The notes: a model not told the origin generated them from the sequence alone. A DNA stretch of 64,000 nucleotides from Auanema rhodensis (GCA_964057225.1 OZ059899.1:14702501-14766500), one strand, 5' to 3'. Counted from the first letter of the stretch, positions 11,042 through 23,264 are shown. Numbers and translations are program-made.

Positions 11042-12674
11042 CTATTCCTGAATAATCTTCTTCACCTTTTCCTTCAAGAAAGCTTTTCGGGTCTTCAAAT
11101 TCGCATTTGGAAATTGATCTTGCAAAGAACGAATCATTTGCTTCATGCTCACCTGATATTAATCAAATTATTAATAATAAAAAAAGCAATCAAACCTCTC
11201 TCAAATCTAAAGAGTCCAATAATCCTCTGATCATATTTTCAATAACGTTATCGCTCGGATCAAAATCATAACAGATTTTCTTAAACAATTTCATATCCTT
11301 CGAAAACTTCTGCGATAAATTTAAAAATATTACAAACCAATTTCTTCTTAGGAGATGATTTCTCCCCCTTCTTCGAATTTTTCTTGGATTTTTTATCCTC
11401 TACAGCTTTTTCCTCGTCATCATTGTCATCATCGCCGTCGGCACCCTCATTGCTATCAGATTCATCACCTTCGCTTCCACTTCCACTCTCTTTATCGTTT
11501 TGGTCGTCGTCATCGTTTTGATCCTCATCATCATCTTCTTCATTGTCATCGTCTTCATTGTCACCTTCCTCTTCATCAACACTATCTTTGGATTTAGTCT
11601 TCTGAAACATTAAAATAAGCTTATTTCTTAAATTCTTTAAGACCTTAGTAGTTTTAGCTCTCTTTGCTGTTGGTTCCCCACTTCCTTTGCTCTTACGTTT
11701 TTTCGATTTTGGTTTAGTGACTGTAGTTAATTCAACATCTGGTTTCATCATGAAGTTCACGAGTAATTCAACCTAAGAAAATTGCATTAAGTAACTTAAA
11801 CGTTTGCATCTACTTACCAATTCAGTTTTACTTTTTACACCCTTCTTAATACAAAACAAGGTTTTGAGAAGTTTTAGTTCATCAAGAGTATGCTTATAAA
11901 GTTGAGTTAGTTTTTTCTCATATTCGGGTGTCGTATTATCGAATGGGAATCTAAAATGCACTAATATATTTTTTTAGGAGTCAGTTGCAATACCCATCAA
12001 ACTGCCGAATTGCTTTTTTAACCAGGGTGGATTTACAAGTACTTCCGAACAAAAATTTATGAAGGAACTTCAACTTGTCAGAATGAACTCTGTCTATTTT
12101 CTCTACGACTGAAAGATTTGTTCAAAAATGAAGATTAATTCAAGCAAATAACTAACTATGGGGTATTGATCCTAAGGGAGTTCCTTCTCCTTTGAATTGA
12201 ATTTTAGGCTTAGGAGTAACCGGTGCAGGAGAAGTTAGTGAAAGTCTCTCCACTCTTTGTCTTTTCCTTTTTCCTTCTACGACAGCTGGTAAGTCCAATA
12301 AGCCTGAAAAAAATACAATTCAAAGACAAGTTGCAAGAAAACATACCAGGCTTTGCTATTTCCTCAATATCACTATCGTCTTCATCATCTTCATCTTGAT
12401 TTTCACTTTTTTTTTCTTCGTTCTTTTTAGGCTCCTTTTTAGGAGAACGTTTTTTTGGTGACACTGTGGTCTCTTTTTCAGAATCTTGGCTCTCCTTCAC
12501 GACTTCTTCAATTTTCGGAGATTCTTCAATTTTCTTTTCAATGGTTTCCTGTACTGTCTCTGCCTCTTCAACATCTGTCTTTTCTTCGTTCAAAGTAGGC
12601 GTTTCAGCAGTAGTATCCTAATAGTTCGAACAATAAGACATTTAAAAAAGGGGACAAACCTTATCGTCACTCAT
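11042..12674 (-). CDS. DEK: DEK chromatin protein
   Basis: DEK is a nuclear DNA- and histone-binding protein that prefers supercoiled and cruciform DNA. It starts at ATG 12674 (MSDDK) and is split into about seven exons. Order of parts: an acidic and Lys/Glu-rich N-terminus with KKRSPKKEPKK; the SAF/SAP pseudo-domain and SAP box, where RQFDGFPFDNTTPEYEKKL matches the family signature QFSGFPFEKGS..Y; a basic nuclear-localisation stretch (KPKSKKRKSKGSGEPTAKRAK); a very long Asp/Glu run (about 11400-11580); and the C-terminal DEK_C domain with LREVSMKQMIRSLQDQFP, ending in a KVKKIIQE-type helix. Estimated length is about 430 residues versus 375 in human; the excess is mostly the acidic tract. 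SNAPC3 follows 213 bases downstream, and RAB8 lies upstream on the same strand. Confidence 0.92.
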
Positions 12675-13099
12675 ATTGTGATATTACCAACTTTTCAAAA
12701 CAGATATCTCTGAAATAATCAATTTTTAAAATAAATCAATACTCAATTTGAACTTAAGATAATGAAAACAGGCATTTAACCAATTAAGAAAAACATCAAA
12801 ACAATATGTATGACTTTTATAAAGTGCACATAGTATAGATACAAACAAGGCTGACAAGGATAGAAGGCGAAAAGATATACCTGGTCGGAAGTCAATATGC
12901 CTACTAATGACATACTTGAGAAGATGAATAAATAGCAAATCCATAAAAAACTCACGGGGTTTGAAATTATGAACTCATAGATTAATCAAAAGTGTTGGCA
13001 CCTACAAAACCAGAATCTGCTAACCCAAGCTATACAAATGATATAAAAATTATCAAGAATACGAAACATGGCTAAATTATCCTAATACATAGATTTATT
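12675..13099. other. Spacer between RAB8 and DEK
   Basis: AT-rich, 425 bases, holding the 3' UTR of RAB8 and the 5' side of DEK (both minus strand). A hydrophobic minus-strand frame at 12944-12726 has no recognised family and lies in probable untranslated sequence. Nothing else was seen. Confidence 0.6.
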
Positions 13100-13956
13100 T
13101 TAAAGAAGGGTACAGCCCCAGCTGCTAAGGAAGCTTTTCTTCTGTTGATTATTCGATCCCACATTTACGCGACCAGTGGCCGATGCTGTAACACCATGAT
13201 TTCTTTCCATTTTAGCCTTGATATCACGGGCGAGCGTGAAAAATGCCTCTTCCACATTTAAGTTTGCTTTAGCAGAAGTTTCCATAAACTTGGTACCATA
13301 CTCAATGGCCAGCTCAAATGAAAGATATAGCTTCGTGCATCAGTATCTATATAAATAAGTACCTGTTGCCCCCTATCACGAGACACCTGACGCCTTTCTT
13401 CTATGTCACATTTGTTTCCAATAATCATTCGTTCTACATCTTGTGAAGCATGCTCTTCAATATTGCGAATCCAGTTCTTGATGTTTTCAAAGGATTTTTC
13501 GTTGGTTATATCATAAACGAGCATAATGCCCTACACAACTATGCTATACAATATAACTAAACGATAACAAACCATAGCACCACGATAATAAGCAGTAGTT
13601 ATAGTTCGGAATCTTTCTTGCCCAGCAGTATCCCTTAAAAAAAAAAGTGAAACAACCATAACTAAAGAAAACGAACCATATTTGCAGTTTTATTTTCTTT
13701 CCATCCAGCTCTATAGTTCTGATTTTAAAGTCAATACCTTAAAACAAACAATATATCAGCAAAAAAGACGAATATATTTCCTTACCAATAGTGGATATGA
13801 ATGAATTATTGAAAGAATCATCAGAGAAGCGGAAAAGTACGCATGTTTTACCAACTCCACTATCACCAATTAATAAAAGCTTAAATTAAAAATGTTAAAA
13901 AAACAGTTAAAGCCAATTGCCCAAACCTTGAATAAATAATCGTATGTTTTAGCCAT
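13100..13956 (-). CDS. RAB8: Small GTPase Rab8
   Basis: Rab8 drives polarised vesicle transport from the trans-Golgi and recycling endosomes to the plasma membrane and cilia. It starts [10 protein letters not shown] (13956), identical to vertebrate Rab8. The P-loop GDSGVGKT, the switch I region [13 protein letters not shown], the switch [19 protein letters not shown] and ETSAK are all present, so nucleotide binding should be intact. Five short introns interrupt the gene. The Rab8-type segment [15 protein letters not shown] and the [11 protein letters not shown] helix separate it from Rab10 and Rab1. The C-terminal tail is variable and ends SSWGCTLL, a single-cysteine CaaL prenylation box like that of Rab8 (not the double-cysteine box of most Rabs). 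Its promoter is shared or back-to-back with the plus-strand PCMTD gene. Confidence 0.95.
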
Positions 13957-14610
13957 AACAGTATTCCAATCTTATCGAATCACTCACAAAAACCTTAGCG
14001 TAAAGTTTTTACAACGAATAGTACAAAACAAACTGAAAATGAAACAATTATAAATGATATAGTTGATCACGAACACAAGATAATGTTCCTTTAAACAAGA
14101 TTAATACAACAGCCAATGTTAAATGCAGATCGTTCTTTATTGTTAATACGATTTGCTTACACGTTAAATTAATTTTTTTAAACTTATTTATATAATTATA
14201 AAATATAATTAATTATTGACAACAAAACCTATTTTGAAATAAAAATTCAAATAGCGCGAACGTTCGTTCCGCGAGCGCGCTCACGTGAGTGTGCGGCCGC
14301 TGCATACTGCTTGCTGGCCACTATCCGGCTTGTTTTGTCTCGCTGGCGTCCAGTAATGTAATGTGACGCCATTGATTTCTGTAATTATATTCTAAAAGTT
14401 AATCTGTTTCTAATCATCCTAAAGTATATTTCTTAAGCAGACCTTTATTTTTTAAATTAGGTGAAAAGAATATTCCTTACTTGAGTTATACATGCGGAGC
14501 AAAGTTGTTTATTTCGCTCACATGACATCTTAGTCAGCATTGCTTTTTCTAATTCTTGAAATGAACAGTTTGATTTTTTACGTAACTCTTTTCCTCATTC
14601 AGTAAAAAGA
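13957..14610. promoter_or_regulatory. Divergent promoter between RAB8 and PCMTD
   Basis: The only clearly GC-rich patch in the surrounding AT-rich DNA lies at about 14254-14330. It contains the palindrome CGAACGTTCG (14257-14266), a GCGAGCGCGC stretch (14271-14280), TCACGTGA (14281-14288) and GCGGCCGC. The GCGC-rich core resembles NRF1-type sites and the palindrome is an E-box of the TFEB/MYC class. Placement between two divergent start codons fits a bidirectional housekeeping promoter. The flanks are simple AT-rich DNA. Confidence 0.55.
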
Positions 14611-17560
14611 ATGGGAGTCACGCCTAGTAAAGATAATGAAGACTTAATTGATACATTAGTCGAGACTGGCCACATACGTTCACCATGCGTAGAAATGGGA
14701 TTCAGGTTTGTTTTTGGAAGTGTAATATATATCTTATCAGATGACCATTTCAGACTAGTAGACCGTGGAAGATATATTCCAATTAAATATAATTCAGAAG
14801 CATACACAGATCAACCGTTTAAGGCTTGACAATGTTTTTATAAAATGCTGGTCAACTTTGAGATTATAGATTCCTGAAGCTGATGCGGCTGAATGGCGAC
14901 CCGGTTTACTTCATATATCGGCACCTTGTATGTATGCATGTGTCTTGGAAAAACTTCAAATTCGCAAGGGGGATGCGTTTTTGAATATAGGATCAGGGTC
15001 TGGATGGTTGAACACACTCTGTGGATACCTCATTGGTAACATAAACTATCAAAGCATCTGAAAATAATAATATTCTTCTGTTAATCAGAAAAATTCCTTT
15101 TTTTCTATTTCGACTTTGAGAAATCTTATTATCAGTTTCTCGGATAAAAAACGAAAGTGCTAAATAACCCACGCAAAATTTAATTAATGCTCTTTTATCA
15201 GACTGAGCAAACATTCCCGTTGAATTTTTATTGTTGTGTCGCGTGCTCCCATTAAAAAAAAATTTCCAGGGGCCACAGGAATAAATCATGGCATTGAAAT
15301 TCATGAGAATCTTATCGAATACGCCGAAAAAATTCTTAAAAAAACAATGCAAAGCGGAGAAGTTGCTGCTTTCGATTGGTGCAAGCCAAAGTAAGATAAG
15401 CTGTTTTCCAGTTATCTAAACTTTAAAAAGAAATCCAACATTGAGGAAATGCTTATTATATTTCTTTTAGGTTCATGCATGGTAATGGCTTAACACTTAA
15501 ATTACCGGATGGCGCTCAGGGATATAATCGTATTTATTGCGGAGCTTCGGTTCATGATGCTGCTACTGTATATAGACTTCTTCGTTTATTAGTTATAGGA
15601 GGACGCCTCGTCGCTCCATTTAATAATGGAGTAAAATTTAATCTAAATTTATTTTCATTTCCCTCAAAATTTCAGTTATTTGCCTTCACTCGAACAGATG
15701 AATTTAAATTTAAAGCTGAACATATCACTACATGCCAATTTGCTGATCTAATCATTCCTCCTAACGGTACTCCATTACAAAAACTTCCATCAATTATCAG
15801 GTGTTTACATTGAGTTTTTTGTTTACATACTTTTTTTCATTTCAAGGCCTACAGCTCTAAAGAGTTTATGTAGAAAAACCATCAGGTCAGCTGTTCGAAG
15901 TTATGTAGATGAGCTTCATAGTTTTGTACTCCGCTTGGAAACAGATAACGGCACTTCATAGTAAGTTTCTTCCAATTTTCTCTCGAAGCTTATGTTTATA
16001 TTTTCAGTAATGAAGCAATGGTAGACCGTCGCGTTATCTTAGGGGTTTGAAATACGATCATGATATTTAATGAAAAAAATATTTCAGGAAATCCGGGAAA
16101 AAGATGATGTACGCTCCATTCATGTTGTTAGAAGGTTTTCAATCTTTCTTGTTTCACACGCAATATCTATGTTTTAGAGAAAATAGTGTTATTCATTTTC
16201 GACAACATCCGACGGGTGCAGGACATCCTGCTATTCGTGAATTCGAAGCTTTCATGCGAAGAATGGGCAGGTATATTCAAGTTATAACTATCACTTGATA
16301 ACATATTTATTTCAAGTGATGAGGGAGATGCGGGAGGCGAAGAACATTTCCTTCCTGGTGAGGCTCCTGGTCAACAAGAGATTTATGTTGCTGCTCGAGC
16401 AGGAGAAGCTCTTCCCGAAGATGACGGTCATGAGAGCGACGACGATATCATCGACGTACAATAACAACATAAATACAGTTTTTATGAATATATTGTTATA
16501 GGATTTCATTGATTTTGCTGCTGAGGATATGGGATTGGTGCGCAATCCACGAGTTGTACCCAGACAACCTGAAATAGGCAGAATTGATGAAGCTGAAAAT
16601 GATAATGCGGTGATTCGATTGGTATATCGTTTCTGTTATGTTCAATATTACTTATAGGTATTTGAAATGGAAGCACGACGGGTTATAGAACATTTCGCAT
16701 TTGGTCATCAAATTCAAAGAATTGAGGCCGAGACGAGACATGAGCGTGAGGAAAGGAACTATATATTTAACGAAAATCGACTGAGAAATAGTATTCGAAG
16801 CGCATTCAACTCTGTACGACAGCAACCAGCACGACTACCCGATAACGAATCCCTAGAGTTACCTGATTTAGCCGAAACTGATTACGATTCAGGAGATGAA
16901 CCAACTGATAATAGTGCCATGAACCCACCTCCAGCAACAGTGCCCAGGTTAGAGATCATTTAAAAAAAAAAAACAATACTTTCTCCGGCCCTCTGTTAGA
17001 GAACGTACTGAATCTGAGATCATAAGAGATGTTCAAAATTTACTTAGTAATAATCGTGACATTTTCCCTCGTGTGTCATTGTCGAGTCTTGAAACAGTAA
17101 GAGCTGTTACCGTTCAAATATATCTTTATCTATTTTCTATGTAGGGTTTACGAGAGGATGAAGATGATCCAGAAGAGTAACATCTTGAAAAGCTCCAGTC
17201 TTAATAAATTTGAATTTCAGACTTTATCCTAATGACCTTCACAGACCCAGGGCAAGCAGAGGGATAATCAGAAGATTAAACGATTTCTCCCCCGGAACTG
17301 TGTCTTCTAGTAGCGTACTATATATTTATATCAATCACGTTTTATTTCCAGGTTCTGACGAGGACGCTGTTGTTGATAGAAAGAGGATGCGTACAGAGTA
17401 CTTTACAGGAGATCGTGAAGCAGAACAACAACAGCAACAACAAATTGAACGCCCGCCTAGATGTCCATCACTTTTAAAGTATGGTCATACGTATCACGCT
17501 TTACTTCAAGATTTGCCCGTTCCGAAGCATTTAACGAGATATATATGTCTTGAAAACTGA
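14611..17560 (+). CDS. PCMTD1: PCMT domain-containing protein (PCMTD1/2-like)
   Basis: PCMTD proteins combine a protein-L-isoaspartate methyltransferase fold with a C-terminal SOCS-box-like tail and are thought to act as Cullin-5 substrate adaptors. The start [16 protein letters not shown] fits the family (MG...DNDDLID) and allows N-myristoylation; an acceptor-like CATTCAG lies nine bases upstream. The methyltransferase fold is clear: [23 protein letters not shown] (SAM-binding loop), [15 protein letters not shown], and [13 protein letters not shown]. The C-terminal motif [15 protein letters not shown] matches the family's LPLPESLKAYLTYF. Between the fold and the tail is a long region with repeated Glu, Arg and Asp, so the protein is much longer than the roughly 357-residue human form. 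About a dozen short introns are present. Its 3' end lies 65 bases from that of TAF4 on the other strand. Confidence 0.9.
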
Positions 17561-17625
17561 GGAGTTACATCAAACTATACTAATAAGTGTACATATAAAC
17601 TTTTATTTTATTATTTGTACAAACA

Positions 17626-19740
17626 TCAAATAGCGTCCGATTGGGGACCCCCGCATAGTGCAAGTTTATGAATTAAATGTGTCCTGTAATTAAAAGAAAT
17701 AAATTTCTTTAATTTAGTTACTTGATTTACATACCTTAAACATAGAGGATCATTATTGAACAAAGCATGAAGATCTCTTATATTAACTCTAACTGTTCTT
17801 GGTCTAATGACATTGCTTGCTCCACTGCTGCCTACTTGATCCCATCTAAACAAAGATAACAAAGAACACAATTCAAAAATGAAAAAAAAAACTTACTTTG
17901 GTCGGGAAGACTTACTACTACTAAGAGCAGCAATGGCTGCAGCATTTGCATCTCTATTCTTCTTAGCTTCGGCGTCAATTCTTTGCATTTCCTACAAAGA
18001 TATTAAAATAAACTTTCTATGAAGAAACTACATACCTTCGCACGCTCAATGGTATCTTTGGCAATTCCTTTTCCTTTACTCATTCGAATTAATGCTTCCT
18101 TTTCTCTAGTTTCTCGTTGTTCTTCTTGCTGCCGATCCACATCTTCAAGGAAACGTAATTGCCTTCTAGTATCATCGATTTGTCCATAATGATTATTTAA
18201 CCTAAAAACAAAAAGGATTAATGAACTAGATAATATGTTCAAACCTCAAGGGATCAACTCTATGCTCTGCTAGTACAGATAGCTCACCCAATATTTCTCT
18301 CAGTCTATATTCTGTAGCATCTGATATGAGCGTTAATACCTGAAACTCAAATATATAACTGATACGAAGCTAATCGGTTCAAACTTCTTCTTCTACATAG
18401 CAAGCCTCATTCATACGTTGCGTAATCTTCTTCATTATATCTTCAGGTCGTAATATCGAAGCTTTTAAAGCACTTTCTTGTAGCTGACGAACTTGTATAA
18501 CCTTTAAATTGTTCTTAAACACAGTAATATTTCACATTCGTACTTCTTCTTCTTGATGAGGCATAGGTTCATCTTCCATAGGTTCAGCTCGTTGATTCTG
18601 ATGAATATCAGGCACTTGCTGGGGAGTTTGTTGGAGAACCTAAAATGATACTTCGAAATATTTACTGTGTAAATCTTATGAAATGGTACAAGAAATAAGT
18701 TCTAAGAATACTTTTTGAGATTTTTTCAGCCTCGAATAGACGACTGTTTTGGTTTATAAGTTTATAAAACGGGAATTACCTGTTGGGATTGAACTGGATG
18801 CGGTTGATGAACTTGTTGAACCTGAGGTGGAGGTACTTGTTGAACTTGTTGAACATGTTGAACTTGAGATGTATGTATATTTTGGGTTGATCTTGGAGTT
18901 TGATGCTGATATAGCTGGGTGGGTCCTCTCGACACACCCACACCTGAGACAGGGGTAGATACATGATGCATAGGATTATTGGGATTATTGGGAACAAAGC
19001 CGGGTGGAGGAGTAATACCGTCAATAACAACTTCTCCTGAAATTATTCATTTTTTTATGAACTCGGACAAAATCAAACCATTGGATATAGCAGCTCTCAA
19101 TGTGGGCAAGGTTCGTTCTAAAAATGGAAGTAAATGAGGTTGAGCCTGAGACTGTAAAGCCTCTTGTAAGCGACGAGTGAATTCATCAGGAACCATATCT
19201 CCAAATATCACATTCTAGAAAGAATTATTAATCTTATTTTTTCTTTAACGTGGTTATATATACCGTGACTAATTCATTAACGGTAGCAGCAGTATTGCGA
19301 CCATTGCCTTGATGATCAGGTTGTTGTGAAAGATTAATTAAAGTTCGGAAAAATCGTACACATTTGGCTATAACCTGTTCATCGGTTGATGGGGGAGCTG
19401 ATTCGGGTGTGCTTGTAGGAGCTGCAAAGACATTTGAATTAGCGAAGCATTTATCACAATACCTCGTTTCATCGGCATATGATGGCCCTGAGGAGTTGAA
19501 GGAACAACATGAACCGGTGTTCCTTGATTTACAGGAGGAGTTTGCTGAAAGAAACGAAGATTAAAACAAATAACTTTTTAGGAGATAACAAACCATGGAC
19601 GGAGTTCGCATATCGGGAGTTCTCATATCTGATATATGAGGCGAGTGACTAGAAATGGGAGTTCTATCCGGTCTACCCGCAGGAACTAATCGAAATCTTG
19701 GAGTATTCATGGCTGGTGGCGGTTGTCCTCCGTCTGCCAT
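17626..19740 (-). CDS. TAF4: Transcription initiation factor TFIID subunit 4
   Basis: TAF4 is a core TFIID subunit that pairs with TAF12 by a histone fold and contacts activators through its TAFH domain. The start is ATG 19740 (MADGGQPPPAMNTPRFR), giving a proline-rich N-terminus. The TAFH/NHR1 domain follows (VNELVTNVIFGDMVPDEF, then QPHLLPFLERTLPTLRAAI), then a Gln/His/Val/Pro-rich linker (about 18780-18960). The C-terminal TAF4 domain has the histone-fold part EEEVLTLISDATEYRLREIL, then LAEHRVDPLRLNNHYGQIDD, then RRQLRFLEDVDRQQEEQR. The end (RTVRVNIRDLHALFNNDPL) matches the family's ITRVNLRDL..ce.e. The last exon encodes THLIHKLALCGGPQSDAI after an intron starting GTATGT. Seven or more introns of about 50 bases are present. 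Confidence 0.93.
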
Positions 19741-20821
19741 ATTGTTTGTGAGGAAATCAGTTACCTAGAAGAAATTGTAAATAAAATAAACAAGAAAAAG
19801 CACAGAAATATCGGCGTTCCTTTCAAAACTGTAAAGTTCACAATCTAGTAACTTCATTTTGCTTACTATAAGAATGCAATCTATTTATCACTCAAAATAT
19901 TGCAAAGTCAGAAAAAACCAGAAACCTCAAAAGCGCTTGTTAAGGTTTTTATTATTTACCGTTCCAACGAAAAGCTGTTAAAATATGCCATTTTTGAATA
20001 CGGTTGCGTACAAATGGACGCAAGCGTGGTTTCTATGATTTTTCTTAGAATTTAAAATAAACAACACATCAAATTAATTTTAAGCTATTCAACAAATGTT
20101 TTTTTGTTTTCTTATTTATTTTTCAGAACGATTTCTGTTTCTCTTATTTAAAATTTAAGCACAATAATTCAGCGTCACTCGCACCTTTACATAATTCTAA
20201 CTTATTAAAACAATCGATTAAATAATACTATAAATTTTATGACATGTAAAGACTTTGGTTTCGTCCAAAGTTTTTTACTGATTTCATTCCTCCAAATGAT
20301 CCTAGTTGTAGTTCGTGGAGTCTGATCAAATATATTCCTCATCTGTATGCTGTTTACAAATTTCAACTCACATCGATCGCGCGGACAAACGGTTGCTTCG
20401 ATTTTAGGACGATTTGCGCAGAGCGAGTGCCTGTTAATTTTTTCTGGCATTTGGATTTTTTTCTTAATTTATCATGGCATTTTGTTTTCATATCAAATCA
20501 CTTGCCATTAACGCATGTTGGAGATAAACTGGTTATTGTAGAGTTTGATAAATTCAATGACTAATATATAATAACTATCACTTTGTCGTCAATTATATTC
20601 TTAATTCATCCTTTATTTAATTACCTCTAATTCTTACTGTTTAAGATTATAAATTATTCATCAAAAAGCGTAAAATATTTCAAAAATATCTTATAGAATT
20701 ATTGTGATCATCAAGCGCCAAATTCAAATGCTGCTATTATTTGTTGTCTTCTACAATCGATTTTTTCTTTTTTTTTTCGATTTTTTTTACAATTTTTTTC
20801 TTATTTCAATTTTCTACAGTT
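19741..20821. promoter_or_regulatory. Divergent intergenic region, TAF4 / lingerer
   Basis: About 1.1 kb of AT-rich DNA between two divergent genes. The only GC-richer patch is at about 20370-20430 (TCGATCGCGCGGACAAACGG). An acceptor-like TTTCTACAG ends two bases before the lingerer ATG, which fits a trans-splice site or the end of an intron in the 5' UTR. No gene was recognised in between. Confidence 0.5.
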
Positions 20822-22516
20822 ATGGGCGTTAAAGGAGAATCAGGACATCAAAGAGCAAAACCAGTTGCTACAGCTGAACAGCTACGATTTGCTCAGCTTA
20901 ATTTGGAAGGAAAGTCTACTGACGATGATCCTAAATATATCCAAAAGCTCATTAAAGAGGTTTATAATATTCGAATAAATAGTTAAATACCTAACATTTT
21001 AAGGTAATTGAAACAACCCGATGCTCACAAGCACAAGCAGAACTCGCATTGTATGATAATGATCATGATCTCGCCGCAGCTGTTGATTATATACTGGAGC
21101 ATGCATCTGAAATTGAATCTTGGACTGAGCAAAAGAGCAAGAGAGACAAAAAGAAAGAAGAAGAGGAGAAGAAGCCAGTACGAGGACAGTCTTCCTCTCG
21201 TGGACGAGGTGGCTTCCCTGATCGTGGTGGACGAGGCAGAAGTGCCGCAGGAGTTACCCGTGGATCTTCATCTAAACCTGTAAACAGTACATCATATCGC
21301 GGAAGAGGTGGATCTCGACCCCAGCAACCTCGTAACACAGAATCTGTACAGCAAAAACCAATAGAAACATACGTTCCTGATGAGAGTAATGAATGGGTAA
21401 GTAATGTTCATCTTTTGATTTTGTTGAGTTTGTTTTCTATAGAAGAATGGTCCTATGGAATTTAAACGATCAGCAGAACAAGCTGCTGCAGAATCTGCTC
21501 CAAGCAGTTCACAAGCCCCCGCTGTTACCCCTGCTCCAGTACCCACAACTGCCGCTGGCCCTATTTCATTTGCTGCCGTAGCCGCTGCTGCTGCTCGTAA
21601 AGAGCAGCAAAAGCAACAACAGCAACAAGTTATCCCTCCAGTTTCTTCCGTTCCTGCTCCTCACTGTTTCGAAGAGCCAGCCTCAACCAGTGTCCGATCT
21701 GAACCTCATGCCGAAGAAAGTTACCATTCGTGAGTTCTTTTTTACATATACACGTGTAATAAGTCCTTGGTTTTAGTGAACCAGCACTGGCTGCTGAGGA
21801 GGAACAAGACAGCACTGTTGAATCGGAGAATATAAGCGCAGTTAATACTGCTTCTCCAGCTATTCAAGTAATATCATGCTTTTCAAGATATCACTGTTAT
21901 TTTTCTTTTGAAGGCAAACACATCCTGGACTAATCAATTGAAAAATGAATTGGGTATAGGATTGGCTTCTGCAGAATCTCCTCTTCGACCACCAAATCAG
22001 TATTCTAATCCTGTACAATCTTACGCTCCTGGTAAGAAAATTAGTTTAATATTTTTTTCCTATTTCCTCTTTTTCAAGTATCTGCCGGTGTTGAATTCGC
22101 CACTGAGGCAGTATCTACTCGCCTCGCTGATTATCAATTTGGATTTGTTGATGTTCCTAATGTCCCAGCTGATATTCCTACCCCTGTTCCTCCTGCTCCT
22201 TCTACTGAATCTCTTTTCAATGCATCTCGTCATAGTTCCGCTAGTGCTCCTCAGAAGTCTGTCGAGGTTAGTGTAATGATATATTTTCTGTTACATACGT
22301 AGTCTTGTTTAGAACGAAAGAACCGGATTAGCGAATGGTGATTATTCTCTTAAGAACACCTCTCCTACATCCACTCCTTACGGTCAAGCTAATGCTCGCT
22401 CTCTTGGATTTGGAGACGCCTCGTCTGTGTCTTACAATCCCGCAATGTCTGAACGTGTGTCGACCTCCAAGCCTTCCCATGTTCAGCTTCCACCGCAGCA
22501 GCAGCAACAACAACAA

Positions 22517-22547
<31 letters not shown>

Positions 22548-23167
22548 AACAACAACAGCAACAACAGCAGCAGCAGCAGAATCAACCTCTGCAGCAGCAA
22601 CAGGCTCAGACTCCTCAGCAACATCAGATCTTCCCTCATCCATACACCACCTTTAATTATATGTATAATAGTGTCCGTGCTGATGATCCATATTCTGCTG
22701 CCGCCTTGTTACAATACCCACTTGCTGGCATGGGGGTTGACTTCTCTTCGATATTACCGGTTTCGAACCCCCTTTCCCAATCAGGAAATGGACAACAAAT
22801 GCAGGGAAATCAACACCGAAACGATTCTCATTCCATTGAGGGCATGAAATATCCATCTCAAAATAGCCGAGATCAGAGCCAACAACCCTCCAATGTTGCT
22901 CCTCCTCCAGGATTCGCCAATCCATCTTACATCAGTCAGCCACCATTGTCTTCTTTGTTCATGCAACAATACCCACCAATGCCATTCTCCTATATGATGC
23001 CCAATGTTGGAAATGCTGGTCGACAGATGTACCAAGAGGAAGATCGCAAGTCATACGAAAAAATGACAGCCAAGCAAGCTCAGGCTACACCCCCTCCCCA
23101 TCACTTTAGTCATAATGGTGGAAACTACATGAATCTTAACAAGAAGCAGTATAACTGGAACAACTAA
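20822..23167 (+). CDS. UBAP2L: Lingerer / UBAP2L-family RNA-binding protein
   Basis: This family binds RNA and ribosomes and promotes stress-granule formation; Drosophila lingerer controls growth and copulation behaviour. The protein starts MGVKGESGHQRAKPVATAEQ. A UBA-like domain follows: YIQKLIKEV, then (after an intron) RCSQAQAELALYDNDHDLAA, then VDYILEHASEIESW. Next is an RG/RGG segment (RGRGGFPDRGGRGR), then Ala/Pro-rich disorder. The DUF3697-like patch is represented by RLADYQFGFVDVPN. A polyglutamine tract of 28 residues (22496-22579) and a Gln/Pro/Met-rich C-terminus follow, ending KKQYNWNN. Six or so short introns are present. A polyadenylation signal AATAAA sits at 23209-23214, and the next gene begins about 100 bases after the stop, which suggests an operon. 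Confidence 0.88.
22496..22579 (+). repeat. CAG/CAA repeat encoding 28 glutamines
   Basis: Uninterrupted run of 28 Gln codons, a mixture of CAA and CAG. The mixed codons should make it less prone to slippage than pure CAG. A further short Gln-rich patch (QPLQQQQAQTPQQHQ) follows. The hydrophobic frames opposite it are artefacts. Confidence 0.97.
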
Positions 23168-23208
23168 AACTGGTTGCCCGATGTTCTCATTCTCTCATGC
23201 TTGATGTT

Positions 23209-23214
23209 AATAAA
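23209..23214 (+). terminator. Polyadenylation signal AATAAA
   Basis: Lies 42 bases after the lingerer stop codon and about 35 bases before the pyrimidine-rich acceptor-like TTTTTTCAAG that precedes the DHRS4-like gene. Signal, short spacer and splice acceptor in this order is typical of a nematode operon junction. Confidence 0.6.
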
Positions 23215-23264
23215 GAAACATTCATCTGTTTTTATTTTTATTTTTTCAAGGTATATATCCAACA

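Noticed and set aside
11355-11597. His/Arg/Leu-rich plus-strand frame
   Set aside because: Shadow of the long Asp/Glu tract of DEK on the other strand.
22328-22643. Minus-strand frames with long Leu, Ala or Val runs
   Set aside because: Antisense reading of the polyglutamine codons of lingerer.
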